A stretch of 64,000 nucleotides of DNA from Centroberyx gerrardi (taxonomy: Eukaryota; Chordata; Actinopteri; Beryciformes; Berycidae). This document shows positions 1-18,511 of this stretch, in pieces (position 1 is the first letter of the stretch; each line of letters starts with the position of its first letter). The position numbers and the translations under genes were made by a program. The notes beneath the pieces are model-generated. The model saw only the letters and a list, made by a program, of their open reading frames with translations, was not told where the DNA came from and did no database searches. Where the stretch lies: the NCBI RefSeq assembly GCF_048128805.1, contig NC_136000.1:27406359-27470358 (forward strand), written 5' to 3'.

Positions 1-2340
1 TTTAATTTGACCTGTGGATGGTCCTCTTGCTACTCTCTATGTCTATTGACTGACACACACACACACACATGCACACACACGTACGTCTGCTCACGTACAC
101 ACACACAAACACACATACTGCAAAATGTGACTGACTGTTTAAGTGGGAGGTCTCCACTAGCCACTGATCTCTTAATAGAACGGACCTTTTTTCTCCCATT
201 TAACCTGTGCGGGTATCAATCATGCTGGGGAATTAAATGATCCCTGCTAGAATTTGCTACTATCATAAAATGACATTGTGACCCCAGGCTCAGAAGGGAG
301 GAGATGTGCAAACGTGTTCAAGCCCTCGTGTGTGTGTGAGTGATGGTGCATGTGTTTGTTTCTATGTGCAAGGTGTGTATGTGTGTGTGAGAGTGAGGGG
401 AGTGGACCACAATGTCTTTATTCGCCGCTCCTCTGATCCAGTTGAGCAGGTATTAACCACCTTCTCTAAGCCATGAAAAGACAAATTAAAAGAACTGCCA
501 TCCATTAAATGGGATCATTTCTATCAAGCAGCGTGATGTCTGTATTACCTTTCAGTGAGTTATATTGGTAATTGTCCCTTAATGCACTGAGGAAAAGACA
601 AAGTTAAACTACAGCCCCGAGGTTATGATAATACACCTAATCACAGTATATACAGAACCAGCAATGCAGTAAGCAAACTACTGCAGTTGTCTACAGCAGT
701 AGTCTACAAGTGTATTACAATTACAGAGCAAGCTGAGCTCTTGAGGCCTAATGCTTTTTTTTTTTTTTTTAAACTCTATCAATGAAGGCTATTTTCAGTG
801 CAGTCAGTGCATTGCTATTTCAGTATTGGTCCATTCCCATACCATAATGCAGTGCCAGACAAAAAAGCAAGCTCAGGTTCACATGTTAATAGATGCTATA
901 CCTTCTTCACTAACAAGAGATATGGCCTTGTTACAATTTGAGGCAATATAGACAAGTTATTTGGTTAATTGAGCTGCAATATATGTTCTTTTCATATTAC
1001 TTTGGTTGTTCATGATTTACTGTAATTCATACTATCCCTCCACTACAGTTCAAACTATTCAGACCCATTCAGCAGGCAAAATTATAAAGTTTCCAAGTTG
1101 CATGGTCCGGCCTTCATTTGTGTTAAGTCAGAGTAAAATTCAGTTCTTAGTAATAAAGAGAAACCCTCACAATTTGAGTCAGAATTCATAACATTTGAAA
1201 AACATACTAAACCTGGTCTTAACTCAATTACATTGGATTTGGGGGTGAGGACTCAATGAAGTTAACACCACAACCAACTTTTAGCCAAAAAGTTACCTAC
1301 AGTAACTTTAAGCTAAGTTAACGGTTTGCTAACGTTAGTGTGACCTTCCAATTTGCTAGCTTAAACCACAAAACAAGATAGGTTGCCATGTTGCCCATTA
1401 ATTAACTGTCGTGTTTTAAGCTATGTTGCTTTAAATTACGTTAAATGTGACTACTTAACTTTCGCTTGGTTAAAAAATGATTCTCTTGGTCAATTTTGGT
1501 CAAAATGGTTGATATTCTTTGGCTAGCTAACGCTAATACCAATACTGTGAAATTCAAGATGCTCACCAGCAGCCCAGCGGGGGGAAAAGTGCAGGTCAAA
1601 TTTTCAAAACAACAAAGGCAAAATACATACAAAAGTAAACTACAAAACTAAATAAGAGAATCATCCATATCACAAAGAGAAAATATACACATTACCTCAC
1701 ATCAAACCTCCCCCCAGAACACGCACGTACGCGTGCACACCTGCCCAACCATTCCCAAACACAACCACACACGCGCGCGCACCTACACAGACACAGGGAT
1801 ACAACTGATGCCTTCAAGTGCTCCCCGTGAGCTCTTAGCAGTTTAGAAGTTGTAAATACGACATACTGCGCATTTTAGTGCTTTTGGTCGGAATTAATAC
1901 CAAAATTGACCCTGTAACAAAAATATTTTCAAGTGGATGTTTTATTTTAGAGGCACAGAGGCACATAGCTACTTTGTGCTGCTGCAGCAGCAGAATGAAC
2001 ATTACTAAAAGTTAAAGAATACGTGTAAGTAGAAACACACAACAATATTAATCATTTACATAGAATGCTAAACAATAACATAACATAATACATCACTTTT
2101 ACCATCATTTTGTTATAGCTTCCAGCAGAATTGGTCAAATGCTGCAGGCGCAATCATCACTGTCTCAGTCACCACTTGCCATTCATTAACTTTCCATGTT
2201 TTTATTGTTGTTTATTGTTTTTTCCACCAGTATGTAGACCAGTCGTATTCCATAACTGTAAAACTATAAACAAATGTCTGGCAACGCAGAAGCTGAACTA
2301 AATTGTGTCAGACAGATGAGCTCAGTGTTGCTTGCCGCTT
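1..2340. other. Intergenic sequence upstream of depdc7
   Basis: No coding exon could be recognised on either strand; the open frames are short and unlike any known family. The stretch holds CA-rich simple sequence at about 52-112, GT-rich sequence at about 327-395, and a CA/CG-rich patch at about 1690-1790. The rest is AT-rich unique-looking DNA. An upstream neighbour such as prrg4, expected from vertebrate synteny, is not inside the window. Confidence 0.6.
52..112. repeat. Imperfect (CA)n microsatellite
   Basis: Alternating CA dinucleotides interrupted by TG and GTACGT units. Simple sequence only. Confidence 0.85.
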
Positions 2341-2512
2341 GACGCCATCTAGCGGTTACATTTTAAAGTTGCACATCCACACCGAAAACACCCTTGCTCT
2401 GCTCTACCTGCACATATAAAAAGGTGTGGCTTCCACTGATTGCTTACTCCTGTGGGCCGCCCGCCAACCGCGGATAAACACTAAAGAAGAAGAAGATTGC
2501 TTTTTCACGAAG
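2341..2512 (+). promoter_or_regulatory. Putative depdc7 core promoter and 5' leader
   Basis: A TATA box (TATAAA at 2415-2420, followed by AAGG) lies about 95 bp before the ATG chosen for depdc7. This places a likely transcription start near 2445 and leaves a short leader. The open frame upstream of the ATG has only a GTG at 2426, which would precede the predicted start site, so ATG 2513 is preferred. The start site is inferred from TATA spacing and has not been observed. Confidence 0.5.
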
Positions 2513-8550
<6,038 letters not shown>

Positions 8551-8773
8551 ATGTGTGTGTTCTATAGCTACACACACTGTTTTACCAGTAGCTAGAAGGG
8601 CATTATAAGACTTCAGGGTTGTTTTTTCCTTTTACATCTTTGGTAGATAGTTGGTCAGTTGGGCACAAGCCACTTAGAACTATTTTTTTGTGACTGATAT
8701 TAAACCAAAGTGGGTATTGTAAATGTGTTTGCACTTGTATGTGTACATTTTCTTTATTAATCAGTGAAATCTA

Positions 8774-8779
8774 AATAAA
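8774..8779 (+). terminator. depdc7 polyadenylation signal
   Basis: AATAAA lies 224 bp after the depdc7 stop codon and is followed within about 15-30 bp by T/GT-rich sequence (GACTGTGTTTCTGTTT). This fits a vertebrate cleavage site near 8790-8800 and implies a 3' UTR of about 250 nt. Confidence 0.7.
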
Positions 8780-9211
8780 CTAATATCATCATGACTGTGT
8801 TTCTGTTTAACTTTGCAAAAGTTAATAAAAAAAACAAAACGGAGCTACTATATTCCCAAGCTCAAGCTTTAACAGATTCTTTGGGTGCAAAGGTCAACTA
8901 GAAACAAATACACACAAGAGATGAAACGCACACCAATATTTGAGGGTGAAAAGCTTAAAGCTGAAAAAAAGGAGAAAGCTGAGATCAAGAAACTGTAATA
9001 ATGCTAATTTTACATTGTTTGTCACATGTTGGATTGACTCTGTCATTGATTACTCAGAATGAACACTCAGGTTGCCCTCTGGTGCGTCATGTGATACGTC
9101 TATACATACAGTAATTGTGCCTAGACTCAGCTGTCCAGAACAAGGTTTCTCACAATTTATTTACAATGATGTGGGTGAAAGTATGAAGGATTTTTTCATT
9201 CTATATTAAAA

Positions 9212-9370
9212 TGTAATTGTGAAATGATAAATGCTTTGTTTTTTTTTTACTGCAGCACAAGGAATATTTCTTTAATATTTCAATTTTTCATTTTGAAATT
9301 TTATTTTGAAATGGTCTTTCCTAATGCTACAATAAAAAACAAACAAAGCATTTATCATTTAACAATTACA
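9212..9370. repeat. Short inverted-repeat element (possible MITE)
   Basis: A 5' arm beginning TGTAATTGTGAAATGATAA at 9212 is mirrored by a 3' arm ending TTATCATTTAACAATTACA at 9370. The arms are about 30 bp with one mismatch and bracket about 95 bp of AT-rich sequence. No clear target duplication is seen. It lies just upstream of the tcp11l1 promoter region. Confidence 0.55.
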
Positions 9371-9399
9371 CTTTACTGAAAAAAACCTCCATATAAGGG

Positions 9400-9470
9400 G
9401 GGGCTCGGCACTTACGTCACCTTAGCCCCACCCAATCCCGGAAGAGTCGCCGCGAACCGAACCGTTAACC
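9400..9470 (+). promoter_or_regulatory. Putative tcp11l1 promoter region
   Basis: A CRE-like TTACGTCA at 9412-9419, a CCAAT-like CCCAAT at about 9431-9436 and an ETS-like CCGGAAG at 9438-9444 cluster at the start of a GC-richer patch. No TATA box is present. This combination is typical of a ubiquitous vertebrate promoter. Binding has not been shown. Confidence 0.5.
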
Positions 9471-9734
9471 CGTCCGGAGAGAGCTGCGACGTAAATAATA
9501 TCGAGTTTTACAAGATTAAATTAAGTTTTCCCTCTTTTCCAGACGGAGTTTGGCAGTGGTGAAGTCGTGAATAAACCCCTGACAGTGCTAACTCGGGTAT
9601 GGCTGGGTTATGAAGGAAATAGCTGTGTCATACGGCTTTGTTATTGTTGGTAGAGAATCGTGTTCACGCTGAATAAAGCCTGATAAGTTGAGCTCGAGAG
9701 TCAAGCTATCTTCATCGAGGGTGACGACAACAAG
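9471..9734 (+). other. Candidate tcp11l1 5' noncoding exon
   Basis: A good donor (CAAG|GTTAGT at 9734/9735) follows the promoter-like patch. The first coding exon has an acceptor (CTTCCCAG ending 10098) one base before the ATG, so at least one upstream noncoding exon is required. The extent given is inferred. Confidence 0.4.
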
Positions 9735-10099
9735 GTTAGTAACGTTACCGAAAATAAGGCTATTGTGTTATCAGGCTTTTTCCTGTTTACCTCTGTCTTG
9801 GTCACCACCTCAGTCTGAGCATCGCAGTCACACACCGACTCCTCTTCCAGTTGTTAAGATGATGTCATCATCTATGGATTGTGGATTAGATCACAAAAAC
9901 AAACCTGCATCTCTCCTGCTCCTGTTCACACTGTAACATGTAACCCCATGGCATTAAAAACACCACTTCTTGGTGTAATAGACTAGCATGTCTTGACAGA
10001 AAATCATTGACAGAACAGTCACATATCACCAGGCATTGATCTTCAAGTTAGATTTCAGATTTCACCATTTAGCGACCATCCTCCTCGTTCCTTCCCAGC

Positions 10100-13000
10100 A
10101 TGCCGAAGGACGCAGACCAGCCTGGGAGCGGAGGAGACAAGGAGTCGAAGGAGGAGAGGACGCAGGACGCCTCTGATCAGACGGTGAGGAAGAGGGTCCG
10201 GGCGAACACCCCCAGCCCGCACCGAGGGAACACTCCACAGGGTGAGTGACAGGCCGACTCCCAGCCAAACAGAGCATCGGGCCTGATGAAGCCCTGTTAG
10301 AGCTGAACGGTTTACTGTCTTAGTCTGTACACTGTGTGCGGATGCATCTTTTCTCGTCACTTTTTTTGGTTTACTGCCAGTTCATGAAAGACATTGGCGA
10401 TGTGTGTCTAATCCTACACCTTTTTCATCTGAGTCGTGGCTGAAACACTTAAAGGGAAAGAGCACTCAGTTTATGTGTCATTCCACTGGGCTAGGACACA
10501 TGAACATAAACAACTCTGCTCTGACACCAGAAACAAGAGAACTAAGACTCAAAGTTGTCATGTACCATAGACAATGGAAGTACCATAGACAATGGATGGG
10601 ATGGGACACACTTTTTTTGGACCTATAGGATGCTTATTTATAATTATACCCTAATTAGTTTTATACTACACCAGTGTTGTCAGTTGTGAACCAGAAAATG
10701 GACCATTATGGGGGGAAATCTTTTCCCATTCTTTCTCTTGGTCCAGCCCAAGACTTTATGATGACATCACAAATTTGAGTTTTAGTGTCTGGCCTTTTGT
10801 TAGAGAGTTGTTCATGTTCACAATTATAAATTGTACTATCCTAGATCACAAGAATACAGACTTTCCTTTAAGGCACAAATAGTGAGTCAGTTTGTGCACC
10901 CCATTGACAATGAATGCAAAACCTGACTTTGTGGATATAGTGACAGTACCCAGAGTGACTTTATATGCACATTAACACATTTTGTAGTCCCTAGGTGCCT
11001 GCTTGCACTCTGTGTCCAAATAAATCAATTTCCAATTCCTTGTCAGTGGAGCAGCTCTGGGTTTTGTCTCTCAAAGATTAGAGCCTGGTTACTGAATGTG
11101 AATGAATGAATATTTAAGGTGGATTTTCCCTCCCTCGCAGCCAGCCCTCCCCGGTTCGTCTCTGTGGAGGAGCTGATGGAGACGGCTAAAGGAGTCACCA
11201 ACATGGCTTTGGCCCATGAGATAATGGTCAACAAGGCTTTTCAAGTCAAACCTGCAGAACTGCCAGAGGGAAGGTGAGATTTGAACGCTTAAAGATTGGA
11301 TATGGGAGGAACACATGTATACATTCATTAGACCAAAGTGTGAAGGAAAGCCTCCAAATCTGTCCTGGTCTTTTTGAGTGTATTCTTTCTCAGTCCCTCC
11401 TGTGCTCCTGTGCAGTTTGGAGCGCAGAGTGAAGGAGATCATGCACAAGGCATTCTGGGATTGTCTGGAGACTCAGCTGAACGAGGATCCGCCGACGTAC
11501 GACCATGCCATCAAACTGCTGGCTGAGATCAAAGAGGTGAGGCAGACAGTCCTGATGAGTCCTGCAGTCGAATATGATCCTGTATGTGTGTCTATTTTGA
11601 GATGGTCAGGCACAGGGCTTCACCATGCTGGGATACACAATACAAAATCCATCCCTCCCTCCCTCCTTCGTCCCTCTCTCCCTTCCTAGATTCCCTTCCT
11701 TTCCTCCCTTCCTCATCCATTTGCTCGCTTGTTCCTTCCTTCCTTCCTCCTTCCCTAGATTCACTCCTGCCTTCAATCATCCTCTCCTCTCTCCTCACCC
11801 AGACTCTAATGTCCTTCTTGCTGCCGGGCCACGGTCGCCTGCGCACCCGCATCGACGAGGTTCTGGACCTGCCTCTGATCCAGCAGCAGGCGGAGAACAA
11901 GGCGCTCGACATCGGCCAGCTGGCCCACTTCGTCGTGGGCATGATGGGCTCGCTGTGCGCCCCCTGCAGAGACGAGGACATCCACAAGCTAAGGGAGATC
12001 ACCCAAATGGTGCCTCTGCTCAAGTAAGCCGAGACGCAAAAGAGAGAGAGAGGCTGTATTTTTAGCGCCGGATGTTCCAGGCCTTTGTTTTATTTTTAGA
12101 TTCTGTAATTTAATTTCAGTCCGTTACTCTGCAGAATTAAGCTTGTTCTGGGGTGAGGCTGTACTAGAGAGCTGATTAGAGATGAGCTTCCAGGTCCACA
12201 AACTTAGTGCGGGTCGGGAGGGAATTCCAGCTCCAGCTCAGTGTCTGAGGGCAAGTTCAACATTATATAGTAAGCTGGATACAGAGAGACAAAACCTTGG
12301 TTCAGTTTATTTTGGGAGAACAGTTTCATCAGTGTTGTCATATTTTGGAGCCTCTCTGTTGAGGTGATGATACACAAGCAAATTTTTAGGACAAATTTGG
12401 GAAATATTTTCTCACTGAAAGCAATATAGCAGTTTCAAATCCAGCCAAGCTTGATTGGAGAGCAAGTTTTACTGGCAGGGTTTCAACATCAACCAATCGA
12501 TCAGAGAGAAGAAAATTGGTCAGGTGACCTGTCCTCAGCCCAAAATATTTTCAAAATGGTCCAACTGCTACTAAATAGTAAACACAGCTAGGAAATAATA
12601 GCTGTGATTCTTTTGATAGAACATTTAATCTAGCAAGCATGCTAGCTTGCCTATAATAAACGTTATGAAAGTCCAGTGGATAACCTTGATAAAATGATGA
12701 AGTTATTACATTTTCAGTAGAAAAGAGGGGGCCAAGATGACAGTGATGGCAGCAGTATCTGTTGTTTCATCTTTTTTCACTCCACCAACTGTCAAATTTG
12801 TCAGTTACTCTTTCCCATTGCCCTCTTTTCCCATTGCCCAGTTGCTCATACTCATTGCCCATTGCCAGCAAATTTTGCCCCAAATTTGCCCTAAAAAATG
12901 TGCCTGTGTATCATCAGCTTTAGTCTCAGACTCATTTTTTGCCTACACCTCTACATCTCTTTCTATGTCTCTACCTCTGTCTCTTTCTCCCTCCTTCCCT

Positions 13001-15331
13001 CTCGAAGGGCGATATTCTCCATTCTGGACCTGATGAAGATGGACATGGCTAACTTTGCCCTGAGCAGCATCAGGCCCCACCTGCTGCAGCAGTCCGCTGA
13101 GTACGAGAGGAACAAGTTTCAGGAGTTTCTGGAGAAACAACCCAGTAAGGAGGCTGTGATCCATTAAATGAGTCACTGTATTAGTCATGATCAATGGTCA
13201 ATCATTGAACTGTCTCTACATCCCAGTCGAAATAACTGCCACTTTGACTACTTTCCTGCCTTTTCTGTGTTTCTGTGCTGCTGTCCATGAAAGGAGAAAT
13301 TATGGAAGCACAGTAGGATTTGGTTTATTTGAACTTCATAGTTCTATGGAGCAGGCAAAATGAGCAGAAAATGCAACAATATGGAAATATCTTCTGTTGA
13401 TTGTACATAATTGATGGAATGTCCTTCTTGACACGAGCAGCTAAAACTGTTTACAATTTACACTGCTCTTTCTGAATGCATGTACATGGACGGATGTTCC
13501 ATATCTTTGCTCTGGTGTCCCGAGGGATTGGGGAAAAACAAGGCTCTGCTGTATCCAGTAATGTTGAAAGGAATCATATGATCCATTTGTTTTCAGATGC
13601 CTTAGACTACACTGAGAAGTGGCTTGAGGACACAGTGAGACGCTTAAGAGAGGCGGATGGTTCTGCTGCCGCCTCATCCGACTCTTCTTCACTGCTCGCC
13701 CTCAACGTCCATAATCAGGCCTACCTACGTCTGCTGAGGTGGGACCACGCCTCCGTCCCCTTCCCAGAGGTAAACCCCTTTAACCCTGAAGCCTATCATT
13801 TGGTTTCGACTTTTCTTTTTCCCCTCATCATTTCTCTTTCCTCTCTCCACCCCTCTGCTTACAACCTGCATCCCTTTCTTCTCCTCTCTCCAGACGGTGT
13901 TGATGGACCAGGTTCGGTTCCAGGAGATGCAGCAGGAGGCGGAGCGCCTAGTCCTGCTGTCCTCAGTGCTGCTCATCGTCTACACCACCACAGGGGAGGC
14001 GATCTCAGGCCTGCCGGGACTGATGGATACGCTTAAAAGCAGCATCAACGCGATGCTCGTAGACATGCACACGCCGTGAGTAGAAATGCTGCGGTTCCAA
14101 ACACACACGCTTAAATCTACACTAGGCAACTTTGTACGCTGGCGGCTCCGAATGGCAGCGAGAGGTAACTGTTTGAACTTTATTACCCAGAAATCCTGTA
14201 ATGTGATGTCAGTAAACTGCACACAGCACGTTTACCAACCCGGCCGCTCTGTGATGCTTTAAACCAAAGATACCAAAAGAGACGAGAGAGGAAAAGATCT
14301 AACGCTGGTGAGTCCAGCTTTCTCTGGACGGAGCGCTGCTCACTGCTGGTTAGGAGACACTTTGGATTTCACTCTGGAGTTTGGATTCATCACTTCGGTG
14401 GGCGGAGAAGTGACCATACTGACACCAGAATTTCATTTGGGCAAAAGTGCATATCTAGACATGCACATATTTATGAATGTGTACCATGAATGATTATGTA
14501 TGCTTAGTTGGACTGTGTTCATGTCATTTTGAAATTGAGCTTTTCGCATTCAAGATTTTTTTTATCAGATGTTGTTGTTGTCATAAAAGCCCATATAGGC
14601 TGGAAGCCATAGTGTGCAAGACAATCACATGCTAGAATTTTTCTAGCATCTTTTAAAGTTTTCCTGAGAAGAGACAAATTTGTTTCCATTCTAATTTTCA
14701 ACCCAAAAATACTTAAGTGTGTTTTTACCTAAACTGATACACAACTGTTTTTCTTCTAGTGTGCTCACTAGCGCCAGTTTCAAAACTAGTGGCCAAAAGT
14801 TGCACTGCTCCTCTTTAACCATGCATTATTGCCTGTCCCCAGGTCTTTTAGTGCAGAGGAGGCCTTGGCGACCATCGGGGAGAGACTGTGTATTGAGCTG
14901 AGTCAGCGTCTGAGCCAGCATGGCTACTCTCCGTTCCCTACTGACCGACAGAGCGTTCTGAAGGGACAGATCTCCGCCGCCGTCCAGCCGGACAACACTG
15001 TCCGCAAGCTGATGGGTAATAACAGTGACACCAGCGACATCAGACATTACTCCAGCTCTTTGTCGTTCTTCCAATGCATCAATTCCTCTCCTCTCCTCTC
15101 CTCACAGAGTCTCGGGTCCAGACTTACCTCCTGGCTTCCCTGGAGTCCAGTCAACATAAGACCCCTCCTCCTCTCCCGGGGGGCCTGGCTCCGGTCAGCA
15201 GGGAGCTGAGGGAGCTCGCCGTCCGGTTCGGTCGCCTGGTCAACTTCAACAAGCTGGTCTTCTCCCCGTTCTACCAAAAGATCCTCCAGGACGTACTGGC
15301 GGTGGGAGAGAGTGCCGGCACAGAGACATAA
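10100..15331 (+). CDS. tcp11l1: T-complex protein 11-like 1, 9 coding exons
   Basis: Exons: 10100-10241, 11141-11273, 11416-11536, 11803-12023, 13008-13144, 13597-13769, 13894-14075, 14843-15015, 15108-15331. They join in frame to 501 aa, close to the human protein (about 509 aa). After an acidic, Lys-rich N-terminus of about 47 residues, the TCP11 domain fills the remainder. Recognisable blocks are [89 protein letters not shown] and [13 protein letters not shown]. The family is alpha-helical; TCP11 itself acts in sperm cAMP/PKA signalling, while the role of the -L1 paralogue is little known. All eight introns between coding exons are GT-AG. No convincing AATAAA follows the stop. Identity is sure; the start ATG is the first in the exon and fits family length. 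Confidence 0.92.
11641..11800. repeat. CCCT/CTTC-rich polypyrimidine tract
   Basis: Degenerate CCTT/CCCT simple sequence fills most of tcp11l1 intron 3 and runs into the acceptor at 11802, so it serves as an extended polypyrimidine tract. Confidence 0.7.
12365..12916. mobile_element. Nonautonomous TIR DNA-transposon relic in tcp11l1 intron 4
   Basis: The left end starts TGATGATACACAAGCAAATT at 12365. The reverse complement of the right end, finishing at 12916, starts TGATGATACACAGGCACATT. The two arms stay alignable for about 38-40 bp at roughly 80% identity. The 550-bp interior has no transposase-like frame. No target duplication could be identified, so the superfamily is not assigned. Confidence 0.55.
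14111..14818. mobile_element. Possible TTAA-flanked nonautonomous element in tcp11l1 intron 7
   Basis: TTAA occurs at both limits. Each end carries, in opposite orientation, a GCAACTTT block followed about 10-20 bp further in by a CTGGCG block. The arms are too diverged for firm TIR assignment. A piggyBac-type origin would fit TTAA but is only an inference. Confidence 0.35.
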
Positions 15332-15639
15332 ACACTAAACTGTGGAGCGGGGAGCAGAACGGAGTACGAGCGATCTGGTAATGGTTAAGGTTTAGAGAAA
15401 GGGGGCGAAGAAGCTGATCTGTAGCCCATGTTCAAACTCAGCTCCCCAGATCGTGCACCTCATAATCAAAACCCCCTAACGCTGGCTGCCATCTCAGTTG
15501 CATTCACTCACAGCGTTGCTTATTTGATAAACTCTCAGGCCTCCGAATTGCAACCTTAAAACGACCATCTCTCTCGCATTCACTTGTGTTACTTGAATAC
15601 GTACAGTATTACTAATGGTTAGGGAGTAGTGTAGCTCAA

Positions 15640-15675
<36 letters not shown>
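15640..15675. repeat. (AAT)n microsatellite
   Basis: About 12 uninterrupted AAT units, about 310 bp after the tcp11l1 stop; possibly within its 3' UTR. Confidence 0.9.
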
Positions 15676-15676
<1 letters not shown>

Positions 15677-15749
15677 TACCAGACAACAACTGACTGCATG
15701 CTGTCGTTTAAACTGGAATTGTAAGGAATACGGTGGATGTCAAAATTCT

Positions 15750-16902
15750 TCACACCTTTTCAAATTTTCTAGTTTTTATGGCCTTGAGGCCTGAAATGAA
15801 AATCCTTTAACTCACACTTTGTTCTCTTTCATTTGGATACAGTAACCAGCAAAATCAAGCTAAAAATTAAAAGACTAGTCATTTCTTACAGTGTATTAAA
15901 AATGGAAAACTAAAACACCTTGGATTTGTAATTGCGCACACCCTAGAAGAAGCTTCTTTTGCTTACTAAGTCTGTTTGGGTTTATCTAAGGTCTCTGAAA
16001 TCTTTTTGTATCCCTCTCCTAATCTGAACCTTTCAGCATAAGATCTAGCTCCTTGTTAGCTCCTTGCTGCCCATATTTGTCTCTGCACACTGACATGCAC
16101 AGTGCAACAAAGAAAACCTTCAGTGAAATGCTGCTTTTAATTGATCTAATTAGAATCAGGCGAAGGCAAATTAGCTTAATGCATACTTTGGGATGTAATT
16201 ATTTAATCATAACACAATTACAACCCCCAATTATAAGGGATGTGGACACTCAGGCAACCAAAGGATTTTAGTTTTCCATTTTTAATACATTGTCAGAAAT
16301 GAGTAGCCTTTTTACTATTAAAAATAAATGAAAAAAAATAAACTTTATTAGTATAGGCTAGCACTTTGAAAACAATTTGCTTTACTGTATAAGAAAGCAA
16401 AAGTTGTAAAGTGCAAAGTACAACTGAAGAAATACAATCAAGGTAAAAAAAAATAAAATAGGAAAAAATACAAAGCACAGGTGCTAGAAAGTAAAACAGA
16501 ATGCAAGAGAAAACAAGAAATTGTAAAATTGGCAATTATAAAAAGGCCTGTTCATAAAAGTGTTTTTCAAGAAGATATTTCAAAGAAAACTGATTTGGCT
16601 TTGGTGTTCAGCCTGGACTCTGGACCGGCCAGGAGCCTGCCTGAGGGTCTGAGGCTGCTACTGCCTCATAGGGAATCAAAAGGTCAGATACGTAGCTGGG
16701 GGTCAGACCATACAGTGCCTTTAAATTTATCAGTAAAATCTTAAAATCAATTCTGAAATGAACAGGCAACCCATGTAGGGAGGCTAAAATAGCAGCAAAG
16801 ATGTCACCAAAAACAATGAAACAAGAATCTTGTAGATTACCATTTTACTGTATTTTTCATTTCATGCCTCAAGGCAGTAAAGGAAATGTAAAAGGGTGTG
16901 TA
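15750..16902. mobile_element. TIR-bounded element of about 1.15 kb
   Basis: The left arm 15750-15801 (containing GCCTTGAGGCCTGAAATGAA) pairs with the right arm 16852-16902. The right arm's reverse complement contains GCCTTGAGGCATGAAATGAA preceded by an ACACACCCTTTT-type block. Identity is roughly 75-80% over about 50 bp. The interior is AT-rich without a transposase frame and may contain a nested repeat near 16600-16790. Superfamily unresolved. Confidence 0.5.
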
Positions 16903-18004
16903 GACTCATATTCAGTGTATTTGCACATTGGATCGTTCTTGTAAGTTACTGTAGCCTATATCAGAGGAGAGGAAACTGACCAGAGCGGACTGAGGAGTAC
17001 TGAAGGGAAACCAGACTGGTGTTGTGGACCAACTTGAATTGTTATGTTTTTACATTGACTTTCTTTGTTTTTAAACTCATTTCACTTATTTATAATGGTT
17101 ATGATGGTTTATGATCGTTTGAGAATATGTACCTTTTACACACACTTCTATGGTTAGCTTTTGGCTTTGACACTGTTTATATACATTTGACACACCCCTG
17201 CCTATTAGCCGTGTTAAATAGCTTATAGCTTGTCACAGACTAGTTACCGTGGCTATAACATTTATTCACTGACTCCACGCAGAATCAAGTCTCTTCTACC
17301 CTTATTAATAATGTGTATTCATTGACTAATCACATCAGTTACACTGATGTTTGTCTTTGAATGGTCATCCAACTACATGCCAATAAAGCATTGTTCCCTC
17401 CCACACTGCAGAGCTATTTATTTCTATTTAACCTCTAAGTCTTGTTTTTTTTCATTCTGTATGAAGCTTAGGCCTTTATCTTTGGTTGTTGTCTCCAGAT
17501 TTGTTTTCACGGGGGAAGGGAAGGGATTTCACAGGAAAGTGGGGTGGAGGGCATAAATAGACTGAATTTAATGCAGAATTCCTGTTACTTTCATGTGATG
17601 CTCAGATGGTAAATTTCCATCAAGATCACATGTAGCCCTACTGACTCCAAAGTACTTGCCTGCACTACACATATGGGAAGGTAGGTGGCGCCAGAACCCC
17701 GTTTATTAGTCAGATATAATTGGTAGGCACGTGTATGATAATCATTAATAGGATAGAAATTAAATGATAGAAATGGAATATAAAATATTTCCCTATCTAT
17801 CATTTAACCAGCTCCTCTGCCACCTGCTAATGTGATATCAACAAAAGGGTCTAATATGAATATTTACTTCTACAACAGGAGAGTTTGGCTTTGTTTAGTC
17901 TGTCTGTATTGATTACATTTGATTTTTTTTAAATCTGTACTGATTATGTCAAAAAGTAGCGAAAAACAAAAACAATTTTCAAGTGAAATAAAAAATTGTG
18001 ACAC

Positions 18005-18511
<507 letters not shown>

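Noticed and set aside
2426-2512. N-terminal extension of depdc7 from an upstream GTG
   Set aside because: There is no ATG, the GTG lies before the transcription start predicted from the TATA box, and the family protein begins at the chosen methionine.
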